From Psychromarinibacter halotolerans (GTDB lineage: Bacteria; Pseudomonadota; Alphaproteobacteria; Rhodobacterales; Rhodobacteraceae): 64,000 nt of DNA. Both the position numbers and the translations under genes were made by a program. How positions within the stretch are numbered: position 1 is the stretch's first letter; every line of letters starts with the position of its first letter. Positions 36,061 to 44,725 of this stretch are shown here, in pieces. The notes below the pieces were generated by a model. It had not been told where the DNA came from. It saw only the letters and a list, made by a program, of their open reading frames with translations, and ran no database searches. The stretch spans positions 620,001 through 684,000 of the forward strand of contig NZ_JARGYD010000001.1 in the NCBI RefSeq assembly GCF_029168315.1, given 5' to 3'.

Positions 36061-36744
36061 ATGCCGAACCGTCGTCCGATATGGTTGCTGACGGCCCTTC
36101 CGGGCCTGTTCGGCATGCTGCCGGTCGATGCGCACGCGCTGGACTGTTTCGCCGACGGGCGCGTGTCCGTGACCGGGGGCGAGCCCACGTTGGAACGACA
36201 CGTCTGCGACGTCGTGGGGGCTGCTCTTCCGGTCCTTGCCGCCTGTAACCTTCCGCTGTCCAAGCCGCTGACCATCGACGTCGTCGATGACCTGCCGGGC
36301 GGCTGCGTGGGCATGTACCACTGCGGCGAAGACCGGATCGAGATCCTGACGCCCGAAGACACTGCCGCCGTGCGCAATGCCGACACCCCGTTTCGCGATC
36401 TGGATGACGCGGCCTTCCACGACAGCGTCATCGTCCACGAACTGGCCCATGCACTGCACGATCAGGTGCCCTGCCCGCTGGACAGCTGCATCATCTCGGC
36501 CGAGTACGTCGCCTATGCGATGCAGATTCGCAGCCTGACGCCGGACGCCATCGTCGCCTTCGAAGCGCGGGGGGCCGTCGCCGGTCCGGTTTCGCGAGAG
36601 GATCTGACCCTGATGATGCTGTTCATGGCGCCGCACCGCTTTTCGGCGACGGCGTGGGCGCATTTCAGCCAGCGGCCCGACGGCTGCGGCTATATCGGCC
36701 AGATAATGTCGGGTGCCATCCTGCTGGACAGCGAACGCCCATAG
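36061..36744 (+). CDS. Secreted HExxH-type putative zinc protein
   Basis: A 227-residue protein with an N-terminal signal peptide (through about residue 27, ending DAHALD) and HELAH at 126-130 in VIVHELAHALHDQ, with Glu148 in SAEYVAYAMQ as possible third ligand. This is the arrangement of a gluzincin-like metallopeptidase. At least six cysteines point to disulfides in the periplasm. I think it belongs to a family of unknown function similar to DUF6639. The small size argues for a specialised or non-peptidase role. Ends just before a bidirectional terminator. Confidence 0.75.
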   Translation: MPNRRPIWLLTALPGLFGMLPVDAHALDCFADGRVSVTGGEPTLERHVCDVVGAALPVLAACNLPLSKPLTIDVVDDLPGGCVGMYHCGEDRIEILTPEDTAAVRNADTPFRDLDDAAFHDSVIVHELAHALHDQVPCPLDSCIISAEYVAYAMQIRSLTPDAIVAFEARGAVAGPVSREDLTLMMLFMAPHRFSATAWAHFSQRPDGCGYIGQIMSGAILLDSERP

Positions 36745-36757
36745 GCCGGAACGAAAT

Positions 36758-36792
36758 ATGCGCGGGCCTGACCGGCCCGCGCATTTGCTTTT
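36758..36792 (+). terminator. Strong, probably bidirectional terminator
   Basis: A perfect 11-bp stem (ATGCGCGGGCC/GGCCCGCGCAT) with a five-base loop, followed by TTGCTTTT on the plus strand. On the minus strand it is followed by ATATTTCG, so it may also end the converging small gene. Confidence 0.9.
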
Positions 36793-36836
36793 CAAATAAG
36801 GTTACCGGCGCGGATGACGCCAGCGTTCCGGACAGA

Positions 36837-37121
36837 TCAGTCGCAGACCGGGCAGCCGCAGCTGACTTCGCGCATCACCCAGTAGCCCGGCGACGCAAGC
36901 ATCTTGATCTCACGATAGACAGGAGCGTAGTGAACCAGTTCGATGCGGCCGTTCTTATGCTCGAACTGCTCCTTGGCAGGCTTCACCAGCTCTTTCTTCG
37001 TGGTGTAGGTGGCGGACACCCAGACCTTGTCGAAGCAGCCGACGGTCTTGCCTTCCCAAGCCATCGCGGACCCGGAAGAGATGACAACAGCGGCAACCGC
37101 GGCGGTCAGGATCGATTTCAT
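36837..37121 (-). CDS. Small secreted cysteine-containing protein
   Basis: A 94-residue protein beginning MKSILTAAVAAVVISSGSAMA, a clear signal peptide with cleavage near residue 21, leaving a basic/acidic mature part ending VSCGCPVCD. GGAGG is eight bases ahead of the ATG. The terminal CxCxxC may bind metal or form disulfides. Function unknown. It converges with the HExxH protein. Confidence 0.75.
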   Translation of the reverse strand: MKSILTAAVAAVVISSGSAMAWEGKTVGCFDKVWVSATYTTKKELVKPAKEQFEHKNGRIELVHYAPVYREIKMLASPGYWVMREVSCGCPVCD

Positions 37122-37630
37122 TTTGCAAACCTCCATTACCCAAAAAAGTAAGGAAAATTTACCACGCGTGAATTTGACTAACCTAGGGGCAGCCGATGCA
37201 GGAAAGACAATTGAAAGCGAAAATTGCACATATTCTACCATTTGGGGCAGTTATGTGGCGCGACCGCACCACTCGCCCAGCATCTGCCGTAAGGTCATTT
37301 TTTGCAATTGGCACGCCACTTGAAACAAAGCGCGGAACCGGCTGATGTTGTTCGATTTATGCAAACAGAAAAGAAGTTGTCCTGTGGAAGAATTGAACTG
37401 ACGACCAAAAATCAATCGCTTCACCCGTGGGGATAACTTGCGAATCCTCGACCGAAAAGTGGCCGTTCTGACAGAATTCCGCGTACCGCGACGTAAAAAG
37501 CCCCGGCCCCCGACGCTTGACGGGGACCGGGGCCGAAAATTCAGCGATTTCCGTGGGCTGGAGGAAACCGGACGATTCGGGCGGCGAGCCAACGCAAAAG
37601 TCAATCGGCCGCAGGTTGAATGCGCCGGGA
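37122..37630 (-). other. AT-rich gene-free region
   Basis: About 500 bases between two minus-strand genes. Its left part (37122-37440) is AT-rich and should hold the promoter of the small secreted protein. Its right part holds a terminator (37495-37533). No credible small gene or tRNA-like fold found by eye; a small RNA cannot be excluded. Confidence 0.5.
37495..37533 (-). terminator. Terminator of alaS-DUF1330
   Basis: On the minus strand a GC-rich stem, GCCCCGGTCCCCG with CGGGGGCCGGGGC, is followed by TTTTT. It lies about 100 bases past the DUF1330 stop. Confidence 0.85.
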
Positions 37631-37915
37631 CTACACTTCCTCGACAACGACGAGGTCGCGTTCGCTTGCGCCTTTGGCAAAGCTCAGCGCCTCTTGGTAG
37701 CGGGGCGAGTTGTAGCATTCCACCGCCGCCTCGAGGCTGGGAAAGCGCGCCACCACGTTGCGGGGACGGTCCCGGCCTTCCAGCACGTGATAGCGCCCGC
37801 CACGGGCAAGGAAGACGCCGCCGTGGGCCGCGATCGCCTCGGTGGCGATGGCGGCGTACTTTCCATAGGCCTCTTCGTCAGAGACGGTTACATGCGCGAT
37901 CCAGAGTGCACCCAT
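37631..37915 (-). CDS. DUF1330 family protein
   Basis: A 94-residue ferredoxin-like alpha/beta protein of the DUF1330 family, with HVTVSDEEAYGKYAAIA and FPSLEAAVECYNSPRYQEA. The function of the family is unknown. It begins two bases after the alaS stop, so the two are almost certainly cotranscribed and perhaps translationally coupled. Confidence 0.88.
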   Translation of the reverse strand: MGALWIAHVTVSDEEAYGKYAAIATEAIAAHGGVFLARGGRYHVLEGRDRPRNVVARFPSLEAAVECYNSPRYQEALSFAKGASERDLVVVEEV

Positions 37916-37917
37916 TG

Positions 37918-40590
37918 TCAGGCTCCCATCACTTCGGCGGCTGCGGCGATGGCCGCGTCCGCGTTCGTTACATCCTTGCCGCCGCCTTGGGCCATGTCGG
38001 GGCGGCCACCGCCCCCCTTGCCGCCAAGCTGCGCCACCGCGGCCTTCACAAGGTCCACGGCGCTGATGTCGGACACAAGGTCCTCGGTCACGCCAGCGGC
38101 GACGGCGGCCTTGCCGCCCGCGTCGGCGATCAACAGGATCGCACCCGAGCCAAGCCGTTGTTTATGTTCGTCGATCAGGGCCGGAAGATCCTTGCCGCTG
38201 ACGCCCTGAAGCACCTGCGCAAGGAACTTGCGGCCGTTGATCTCTTGGGCTTCGGCGCCCGCGCCCTGCCCGGCCCCGCCGGACATCGCCAGCTCGCGGC
38301 GCAGCTGCGCCAGCTCGTTCGTCAACGACTTGCGCTCGTCCAACAGCGCCTTGACCCGGCTGACGGCATCCTCGCCCGAGGTCTTCACAAGATCCTCGAT
38401 CTCGGACAGCCGCTTGTCGCGGCCCCGCAGTTCGGCCATCGCGGCCTGCCCGGTCAGCGCCTCGATGCGGCGCACGCCCGAGGCCGACGCGGACTCGGCG
38501 GTCAGCACGAAGGCCCCGATGTCGCCGGTGCGGACCACATGGGTGCCGCCACAAAGCTCGATCGAGTAGGTTTCCTTGTCCATGCCCTTGCCGGTCGGCG
38601 CGCGGCCCATCGACACGACCCGCACCTCGTCGCCGTACTTCTCGCCGAACAGCGCCTGCGCGCCGATGGCGCGGGCGTCGTCGGGGGTCATGATACGCGT
38701 CTCGACCGGGGTGTTCTGCCGGATATAGGCGTTCACGTCGCGCTCGACCTGCGCCACCTCGTCGGCGCTCAGCGCCTTCGAATGGCTAAAGTCGAACCGC
38801 AGCCGGTCCGGCGCGTTCAGCGACCCGCGCTGCGCGACGTGATCGCCCAGCACTTCGCGCAGGGATTCGTGCAGCAGGTGCGTGGCCGAGTGGTTGGCCC
38901 GGATCATGCTGCGCCGGGAATGGTCGACCTTCAGCGCCACCGGCTCGCCCGTCTTCAGCGCGCCCTTCTTGGCGGTGACGAAGTGGCCAAAGATGCGGCC
39001 GCCGCCAAAGCGTTGGGTGTCGGTCACCTCTGCCTCGACCGACCCGTCGGTCAGCGAGCGGATCACGCCCGTGTCGCCAACCTGACCGCCGGACTCGCCA
39101 TAGAACGGCGTCTGGTTCACGATCACCCAGCCGCTTTCGCCCTCGGGCAGGCTGTCGGTCAGCTTGCCGTCGTTGATGATCGCAGTGACCTGCCCTTCGG
39201 CGGTCTCGGTGTCATAGCCCAGGAATTCGGTGCCGCCCTGCTCGTCGGCAATCTCGTACCACAGGGCAAGATCCTTGGATTCGCCGGACCCGGACCACGC
39301 GGCGCGCGCCTTGGCCTTCTGTTCGGCCATCGCGGCGTCGAACCCGGCGGTGTCCACGGTGCGGCCCTTTTCGCGCAGGGCGTCCTGCGTCAGGTCCAGC
39401 GGGAAGCCATAGGTGTCGTACAGGCGGAACGCAGCCTCGCCCGGAAGCTCGGCCCCCTCGGCGATCTGGTCAAGCTCGTCGTCCAGCAGTTTCAGACCAC
39501 GGTCCAGCGTGGTCTTGAAGCGCGTTTCCTCCAGCAGCAGCGTTTCTTCGATCAGCGCCTGCGCGCGTCCGAGTTCGCTGTAGGCCTGACCCATCTGCTG
39601 CACCAGCGCGGGAACCAGCTTGTGCATCACCGGGTCCTGCGTGCCCAGCAGGTGGGCGTGGCGCATCGCGCGGCGCATGATCCGCCGCAGGACATAGCCG
39701 CGCCCCTCGTTCGAGGGCATGACTCCGTCCGCGATCAGGAACGAGGTCGACCGCAGGTGGTCCGCGATCACCCGGTGGTGGACGTTGCCGTCGCCATCGG
39801 GGTCCGTGCTGGACGCGTGGGCCGACGCCTCGATCAGGGCGCGCATGGTGTCGGTGTCATAGTTGTCGTGCTTGCCCTGAAGCAGCGCGCCGATCCGTTC
39901 CAGCCCCATGCCGGTGTCGATCGACTGCATGTCCAGCGCGCGCATCGAGCCGTCTTCGAACTGCTCGTTCTGCATGAACACGACGTTCCAGATCTCGATG
40001 AAGCGGTCGCCATCCTCGTCGGCAGAGCCCGGAGGCCCGCCCCAGATGTGATCGCCGTGATCATAGAAGATCTCGGTGCAGGGGCCGCAGGGGCCGGTCG
40101 GGCCCATCTGCCAGAAGTTGTCAGAGGTATCGATCCGGATGATCCGGTCTTCCGGCACGCCGACCTTCTTCCAGATCTCGAACGCCTCGTCGTCGGTGTG
40201 GTAGACCGTGGTCAGCAGACGCGACTTGTCGATGCCGAAGTCCTTGGTCAGCAGTTCCCACGCAAAGGGAATGGCCTCGGTCTTGAAGTAATCGCCGAAG
40301 CTGAAGTTCCCCAGCATTTCGAAGAACGTATGGTGCCGCGCGGTGTAACCGACGTTGTCCAGATCGTTGTGCTTGCCCCCGGCCCGCACGCATTTCTGCG
40401 CCGTGGTCGCCCGGTTATAGTCCCGTTTCTCGACCCCGGTGAACAGGTTCTTGAACTGGACCATGCCCGAGTTCACGAACATCAGCGTCGGGTCGTTGCG
40501 CGGAACGAGGGGAGAGGACGGAACGACCTCGTGCCCCTGACGGCGGAAATAGTCGAGGAAGGTCGAGCGGATGTCGTTCAGGCTGGCCAT
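37918..40590 (-). CDS. alaS: Alanyl-tRNA synthetase
   Basis: Class II synthetase of 890 residues that charges tRNA-Ala and edits mischarged Ser and Gly. It begins MASLNDIRSTFLDYFRRQGHEVVPSS (motif 1 region). The editing domain has NHSATHLLHESL and LCGGTHV, which carry the zinc-binding His and Cys. The C-terminal C-Ala domain is present. Length is normal. Confidence 0.97.
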   Translation of the reverse strand: MASLNDIRSTFLDYFRRQGHEVVPSSPLVPRNDPTLMFVNSGMVQFKNLFTGVEKRDYNRATTAQKCVRAGGKHNDLDNVGYTARHHTFFEMLGNFSFGDYFKTEAIPFAWELLTKDFGIDKSRLLTTVYHTDDEAFEIWKKVGVPEDRIIRIDTSDNFWQMGPTGPCGPCTEIFYDHGDHIWGGPPGSADEDGDRFIEIWNVVFMQNEQFEDGSMRALDMQSIDTGMGLERIGALLQGKHDNYDTDTMRALIEASAHASSTDPDGDGNVHHRVIADHLRSTSFLIADGVMPSNEGRGYVLRRIMRRAMRHAHLLGTQDPVMHKLVPALVQQMGQAYSELGRAQALIEETLLLEETRFKTTLDRGLKLLDDELDQIAEGAELPGEAAFRLYDTYGFPLDLTQDALREKGRTVDTAGFDAAMAEQKAKARAAWSGSGESKDLALWYEIADEQGGTEFLGYDTETAEGQVTAIINDGKLTDSLPEGESGWVIVNQTPFYGESGGQVGDTGVIRSLTDGSVEAEVTDTQRFGGGRIFGHFVTAKKGALKTGEPVALKVDHSRRSMIRANHSATHLLHESLREVLGDHVAQRGSLNAPDRLRFDFSHSKALSADEVAQVERDVNAYIRQNTPVETRIMTPDDARAIGAQALFGEKYGDEVRVVSMGRAPTGKGMDKETYSIELCGGTHVVRTGDIGAFVLTAESASASGVRRIEALTGQAAMAELRGRDKRLSEIEDLVKTSGEDAVSRVKALLDERKSLTNELAQLRRELAMSGGAGQGAGAEAQEINGRKFLAQVLQGVSGKDLPALIDEHKQRLGSGAILLIADAGGKAAVAAGVTEDLVSDISAVDLVKAAVAQLGGKGGGGRPDMAQGGGKDVTNADAAIAAAAEVMGA

Positions 40591-40693
40591 GTCTTGGGTA
40601 CGGTCCGGGTGTGTGGCAACGGTCTGCCCCGTTTAGCCTTGCACCCGGAAACTGTCCACTGGCCAATGGCCCTTAGCGCCTGTCGAAACGCCC

Positions 40694-40915
40694 TCAGGCG
40701 GCGCGGCGCACCATGCGGCCGGCCGGGAACGGGATGATCTCGGCCGTGCGGGCCGCGGGCCGGGCCGCGAAGGCGCCGCGCCCGTGGACATAGTCGCGGA
40801 TCTGGTCGCGGCGTATGCCAAGGTCGAACAGCCCTTCGTTGGGCATCCGTTGCAGTTCGCGAACCGCCCGGCGTTTCTCGAGCGCATCGCGGGTTCGGGC
40901 CAGTAGTGCGTACAT
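40694..40915 (-). CDS. DUF1127 domain small protein
   Basis: A 73-residue basic protein whose central part, RRAVRELQRMPNEGLFDLGIRRDQI, is the DUF1127 motif. In Rhodobacter related proteins affect RNA maturation and stress responses, and in Agrobacterium they affect phosphate and carbon metabolism; a role in RNA binding is plausible. GGAGGG lies ahead of the ATG at 40915. Located between recA and alaS on the same strand, with its own likely promoter. Confidence 0.85.
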   Translation of the reverse strand: MYALLARTRDALEKRRAVRELQRMPNEGLFDLGIRRDQIRDYVHGRGAFAARPAARTAEIIPFPAGRMVRRAA

Positions 40916-40943
40916 GCGCCATCCCTCCGTCGTGTATAGGTTC

Positions 40944-40971
40944 AGGATAGCGTATGTATATACAAATACAA
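40944..40971 (-). promoter_or_regulatory. Candidate promoter of the DUF1127 gene
   Basis: On the minus strand TTGTAT (40966-40971) and TATCCT (40944-40949) are 16 bases apart, about 30 bases from the start codon. It directly abuts the recA terminator. Confidence 0.45.
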
Positions 40972-40990
40972 AGGGCCGCAAGCGCGGCCC
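40968..40990 (-). terminator. recA terminator
   Basis: On the minus strand GGGCCGC/GCGGCCC (40973-40990) with a four-base loop is followed by TTTGT. It lies 35 bases past the recA stop. Confidence 0.7.
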
Positions 40991-41025
40991 CCTGAATTCA
41001 GCGATATTTCCGCGATGCGCTGTGG

Positions 41026-42105
41026 TCAGTCTTCCATCAGCGCGTCGTCGTCGTCTTTCTCGCCGGGGGCCATATCGAAATCCAGCCCGTGCGCGGCGCG
41101 GATCTTGTCCTCGATCTCGTACGCCATGTCCTTGTTCTCGCGCAGGAAGGTCTTCGCGTTCTCACGCCCCTGCCCGATGCGTTCATCCCCGTAAGAGAAC
41201 CAAGCGCCCGACTTCTCGACCACGCCGGCCTTGACGCCAAGGTCCAGAAGCTCGCCGGTTTTCGAGATGCCTTCGCCGTACATGATGTCGAATTCGACCT
41301 GCTTGAACGGCGGGGCCACCTTGTTCTTCACGATCTTCACGCGGGTCTGGTTGCCGACAACCTCGTCGCGGTCCTTGATCGCGCCGATGCGGCGGATGTC
41401 GAGACGGACAGAGCTGTAGAATTTCAGCGCGTTACCGCCCGTCGTCGTTTCGGGCGAACCGAACATGACGCCGATCTTCATCCGGATCTGGTTGATGAAG
41501 ATCACGGTGCACTTGGACCGGCTGATCGAACCGGTCAGCTTCCGCATCGCCTGGCTCATCAGGCGGGCGTGGACACCCACGGACGAGTCGCCCATGTCGC
41601 CTTCCAGTTCGGACTTCGGCGTCAGCGCGGCGACCGAGTCGACCACCACCATGTTCACCGCGCCCGACCGCACCAGCGTGTCGGTGATTTCCAGGGCCTG
41701 TTCGCCGGTATCGGGCTGCGAGATCAGCAGCTCGTCAAGGTTCACGCCAAGCTTCTTGGCGTATTGCGGGTCCAGCGCGTGCTCCGCGTCGACGAAGGCG
41801 CAAACGCCACCCTTTTTCTGCTCTTCCGCGATGCAGTGCAGGGTCAGGGTCGTCTTGCCCGAGCTTTCCGGACCATAGATCTCGACGATCCGGCCTTTCG
41901 GAATGCCGCCGATTCCCAGCGCGATGTCCAGGCCAAGCGACCCGGTCGATGTCGCCTCGATATCGCCCAGCGGGTTGTCGGCCCCGAGCTTCATGATCGA
42001 GCCCTTGCCGAACTGCCGTTCGATCTGTGCCAGCGCCGAGTCGAGCGCCTTCTTCTTGTCGCTGTCGCTCTTGTCCATCATCTTCAGAAGTTCTGCCGTA
42101 GCCAT
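41026..42105 (-). CDS. recA: Recombinase RecA
   Basis: DNA strand-exchange protein and LexA coprotease, 359 residues. Walker A GPESSGKT at 78-85, the loop VNMVVVDSVAAL (Walker B), and NQIRMKIGVMFGSPETTTGG are intact. It begins MATAELLKMMDKSDSDK. An acidic tail ends the protein, as usual. A GTTC-N7-GTTC SOS box and a larger inverted repeat lie about 55-90 bases upstream, so it should be DNA-damage induced. Confidence 0.98.
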   Translation of the reverse strand: MATAELLKMMDKSDSDKKKALDSALAQIERQFGKGSIMKLGADNPLGDIEATSTGSLGLDIALGIGGIPKGRIVEIYGPESSGKTTLTLHCIAEEQKKGGVCAFVDAEHALDPQYAKKLGVNLDELLISQPDTGEQALEITDTLVRSGAVNMVVVDSVAALTPKSELEGDMGDSSVGVHARLMSQAMRKLTGSISRSKCTVIFINQIRMKIGVMFGSPETTTGGNALKFYSSVRLDIRRIGAIKDRDEVVGNQTRVKIVKNKVAPPFKQVEFDIMYGEGISKTGELLDLGVKAGVVEKSGAWFSYGDERIGQGRENAKTFLRENKDMAYEIEDKIRAAHGLDFDMAPGEKDDDDALMED

Positions 42106-42158
42106 GATCGTTCGCACCCTTATTTCACAGCGCCTGCCCTGCGGCAATGACTGCCGAT

Positions 42159-42173
42159 GTTCGCCTCTTGTTC
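42159..42173 (-). promoter_or_regulatory. LexA (SOS) box upstream of recA
   Basis: Plus-strand GTTC-GCCTCTT-GTTC matches the alphaproteobacterial SOS consensus GTTC-N7-GTTC exactly and ends about 54 bases before the recA start. Confidence 0.9.
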
Positions 42174-42193
42174 CCACAATGGTATGGGAACAA
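42168..42193. repeat. Inverted repeat beside the SOS box
   Basis: TTGTTCCCA and TGGGAACAA are separated by eight bases. The left arm shares its GTTC with the SOS box, so the site may bind a second dimer or widen the operator. Confidence 0.6.
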
Positions 42194-42322
42194 AAAGAGC
42201 ACATTTCAAGCAAAATCTTATGGAATGAAGGATGCGCCCATAGTGGTGAACGTTTGGTTTACGGGCCTCGATGGTTCGGGAGAATATTGTAACCAATGGG
42301 AAACGCTTGGCTTCTTATTCCG

Positions 42323-44605
42323 TCAGCCGATCTGTTCCTGCACCGTTTCCGTCAGCTGCGCCAACGAGAACGGCTTGGGCAGGAACACGGAGTTGGGAAT
42401 CTTCGCCCGGTTATGAGAGATGCTGTCCTCGGAATAGCCCGATACGAACACCACGCGCGTGTCCGGGCGGACCTGCAACGCCTGCTGGACCCATGTCGGA
42501 CCGTCCATGCCGGGCATGATGACGTCGGTCACGAAGACATCCACCTGCAACTCGCGGTCTTCGAGCTTTTTCAACGCCTCTTCGGCGCTGTCCGCTTCCA
42601 GCACGGTATGGCCGCGCAGGCGCAGCGCGCGGCTTGCAAAGGCGCGCACCGGCGCTTCGTCCTCGACCAGCAGGACGACACCCCCGTTAGGCCGCGCCGC
42701 CGGTCGCGCGGGCGCGGCGCGCTGGTCCGCCGTGGTGGGGCCAATGCCGCGATGGGCGGGGAAATACATCGTGAAAACCGTGCCCTGCCCCAGAACGCTG
42801 TCGGCGAAGATGAAACCGCCGGACTGCTTGACGATGCCGTACGCCATCGACAGGCCCAGCCCGGTCCCCTCGCCCGTGCGCTTGGTGGAATAGAACGGCT
42901 CGAAGATCTTGGCGATCCGGTCGGCGGGGATGCCGCAGCCTTCGTCCTCGACCGTGACCACCACGTAATCGCCCGGCGGCACCTTTGCCCGGTCGCGCGC
43001 CAGCACATCGGACAGGCGCACCGCGCGGGTGGCTATGCGGACGCGTCCGCCGTCCTGCATCGCGTCGCGGGCGTTCACGACAAGGTTCATCAGCACCTGT
43101 TCCAGCTGCCGCTTGTCGGCCCGGATCTGAGGCAGGTCGGGGTCGTTGGTCCAATCCAGCTGAATCTTCTCGCCCACCAGCCGGTTCAGAAGATGGGTCA
43201 GGTCGCCCAGCGTGTCGCGCAGATCCAGCAGTTCGGGCTGCATGTTCTGCTTGCGCGAGAACGCCAGAAGCTGCCCGACCAACGCCGCCGCGCGGTTGGC
43301 GTTCTGGTTGATCTGCACAAGGTCGCCATACTCGGAATCGTCGGGTTCATGGCGCAGCAAAAGCAGATCGCAATGGCCAGAGATCGCGGTCAGCAGGTTG
43401 TTGAAGTCATGTGCGACACCGCCCGCAAGTTGCCCCACTGCCTGCATTTTCTGGCTTTGCACGAACTGTGCTTCCAGCGTCTTCAGCTCCGTCGCGTCGA
43501 TCAGCACCGCCAGCAACGAGGCCGTGCCGCCGTCGACCATCCGGCCAAGCGCCACCTGAAGGTACACGTCCTTTTGCGGACGGGTCGCGCGGACCACCTC
43601 GGCCTGATTGCCGCCGCGCCCCTCGGACACGTCGCGCAGCCATTCCTCCACCGGGCGGCCCAGCCCCTCGACCGTGGCGGCAAAGTCGAACTCTTCCTCT
43701 TCGGGCAGCGCCAGAAGCGCGCGGGCGCGGCGATTGGCCATCAGGATTCGCCCGTTGGCCGACAGCTTCAGCACCGGGACGGGAAGCGCATCGGCGTGGG
43801 TCATCGCCGTATCAGGGGATTCGCCGGGCCAGACATAGGCCTGCCGCAGGCCGCCCGGTTCCACCATCGTGACGATATGGGCGGACACCTGCCCCTTCGC
43901 CGTGTCCAGCGTGTGCATCTGTCCCTTGCGCAGCGGCAGGTCCGTCACCACCCGGTCCAGCGTCTTCACCCGGCCGCCGATCAGCCGTTCCATCGCAAGG
44001 TTCATCGCGACGATGCTGTCGGTGCGCGACAGGCGCATCATCGGCATCTCGATATCCTCGGCCGAGGCGCTGGCGTGTTCGTCCAGCCGCCAGATGTGCC
44101 CGCCGGGATCGGCGCGGGTGACCGAAAGCCGCAGCACGCCGTAGGCGGTCGCCACGTCCTCGGCGGCGCTGCCCTGTGCGTCGGCGCGGTGGCGAAGCCG
44201 CGCGATCACCTGTCCGGGCGCGGCAAAGTGGTCGCCGATGGCGCCGGCCAGCGTGTTGTCGTCGCCGTCGCGGTATCGGTTGGCGGCAGCGGCGTTGCGA
44301 TAGGTGATGCGCCCGATTTCATCCGTCAGAAAGCTGGGCACCGTGTCGCGTCCGACCAGCGTCGCGATGGCGGCGGTCACATGCCCCTGCCGCACGCGGT
44401 AATGCAGGACCAGCACCCCGATCAGGACGCCAAGCATCCCTAGCGTGGATCCGACGACCAGAAAGGCCAAACCCGTAAAACCGCCAGAGAACAAAAGCGC
44501 GAGACCCAGACAGCCCGCGGCAGGCGCCAGCACCCGGCGCCAATGCGGCGCCACCGTCAGCGCCATGCGCGTCAGCGCGCCAGGAGGCCTTGCGACGTCG
44601 GACAC
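42323..44605 (-). CDS. cckA: Hybrid sensor kinase CckA (cell-cycle phosphorelay)
   Basis: A 760-residue hybrid kinase. Two N-terminal transmembrane helices (about 27-50 and 52-70), PAS-like regions to about 370, the phosphotransfer helix with His399 in AGGVAHDFNNLLTAISGH (a strong CckA signature), an ATP-binding domain with NLVVNARDAM and GTGLGLSMAYGIVKQSGG, and a C-terminal receiver with phospho-acceptor Asp694 and Lys744. CckA feeds phosphate through ChpT to CtrA, which controls motility, gene transfer agents and quorum responses in this group. A TTAA-N7-TTAA motif precedes the gene. Confidence 0.92.
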   Translation of the reverse strand: MSDVARPPGALTRMALTVAPHWRRVLAPAAGCLGLALLFSGGFTGLAFLVVGSTLGMLGVLIGVLVLHYRVRQGHVTAAIATLVGRDTVPSFLTDEIGRITYRNAAAANRYRDGDDNTLAGAIGDHFAAPGQVIARLRHRADAQGSAAEDVATAYGVLRLSVTRADPGGHIWRLDEHASASAEDIEMPMMRLSRTDSIVAMNLAMERLIGGRVKTLDRVVTDLPLRKGQMHTLDTAKGQVSAHIVTMVEPGGLRQAYVWPGESPDTAMTHADALPVPVLKLSANGRILMANRRARALLALPEEEEFDFAATVEGLGRPVEEWLRDVSEGRGGNQAEVVRATRPQKDVYLQVALGRMVDGGTASLLAVLIDATELKTLEAQFVQSQKMQAVGQLAGGVAHDFNNLLTAISGHCDLLLLRHEPDDSEYGDLVQINQNANRAAALVGQLLAFSRKQNMQPELLDLRDTLGDLTHLLNRLVGEKIQLDWTNDPDLPQIRADKRQLEQVLMNLVVNARDAMQDGGRVRIATRAVRLSDVLARDRAKVPPGDYVVVTVEDEGCGIPADRIAKIFEPFYSTKRTGEGTGLGLSMAYGIVKQSGGFIFADSVLGQGTVFTMYFPAHRGIGPTTADQRAAPARPAARPNGGVVLLVEDEAPVRAFASRALRLRGHTVLEADSAEEALKKLEDRELQVDVFVTDVIMPGMDGPTWVQQALQVRPDTRVVFVSGYSEDSISHNRAKIPNSVFLPKPFSLAQLTETVQEQIG

Positions 44606-44649
44606 TACACTTCCCCCTGCGTTTCGCGCGGAAGCTTGGCGCGAAATGG

Positions 44650-44664
44650 TTAACAGGGTGTTAA
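44650..44664 (-). promoter_or_regulatory. CtrA-type site upstream of cckA
   Basis: TTAA-CAGGGTG-TTAA, a perfect match to the CtrA consensus TTAA-N7-TTAA, 45-59 bases before the cckA start. This would let CtrA regulate the kinase at the top of its own pathway. Confidence 0.7.
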
Positions 44665-44725
44665 GATCCGGAGGGTCGACGGGCGCCGAGGCTCAGACTG
44701 GGCTCAGCCTGGGATCAACTTGCGA

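Noticed and set aside
34180..36795. 871-codon minus-strand frame opposite typA
   Set aside because: Covers typA in the antisense frame; the amino-acid pattern is random His/Arg/Asp-rich.
37438..40737. 1099-codon plus-strand frame opposite alaS
   Set aside because: Antisense shadow of alaS, same reasoning.
42296..44443. 715-codon plus-strand frame opposite cckA
   Set aside because: Antisense shadow of a fully conserved kinase.
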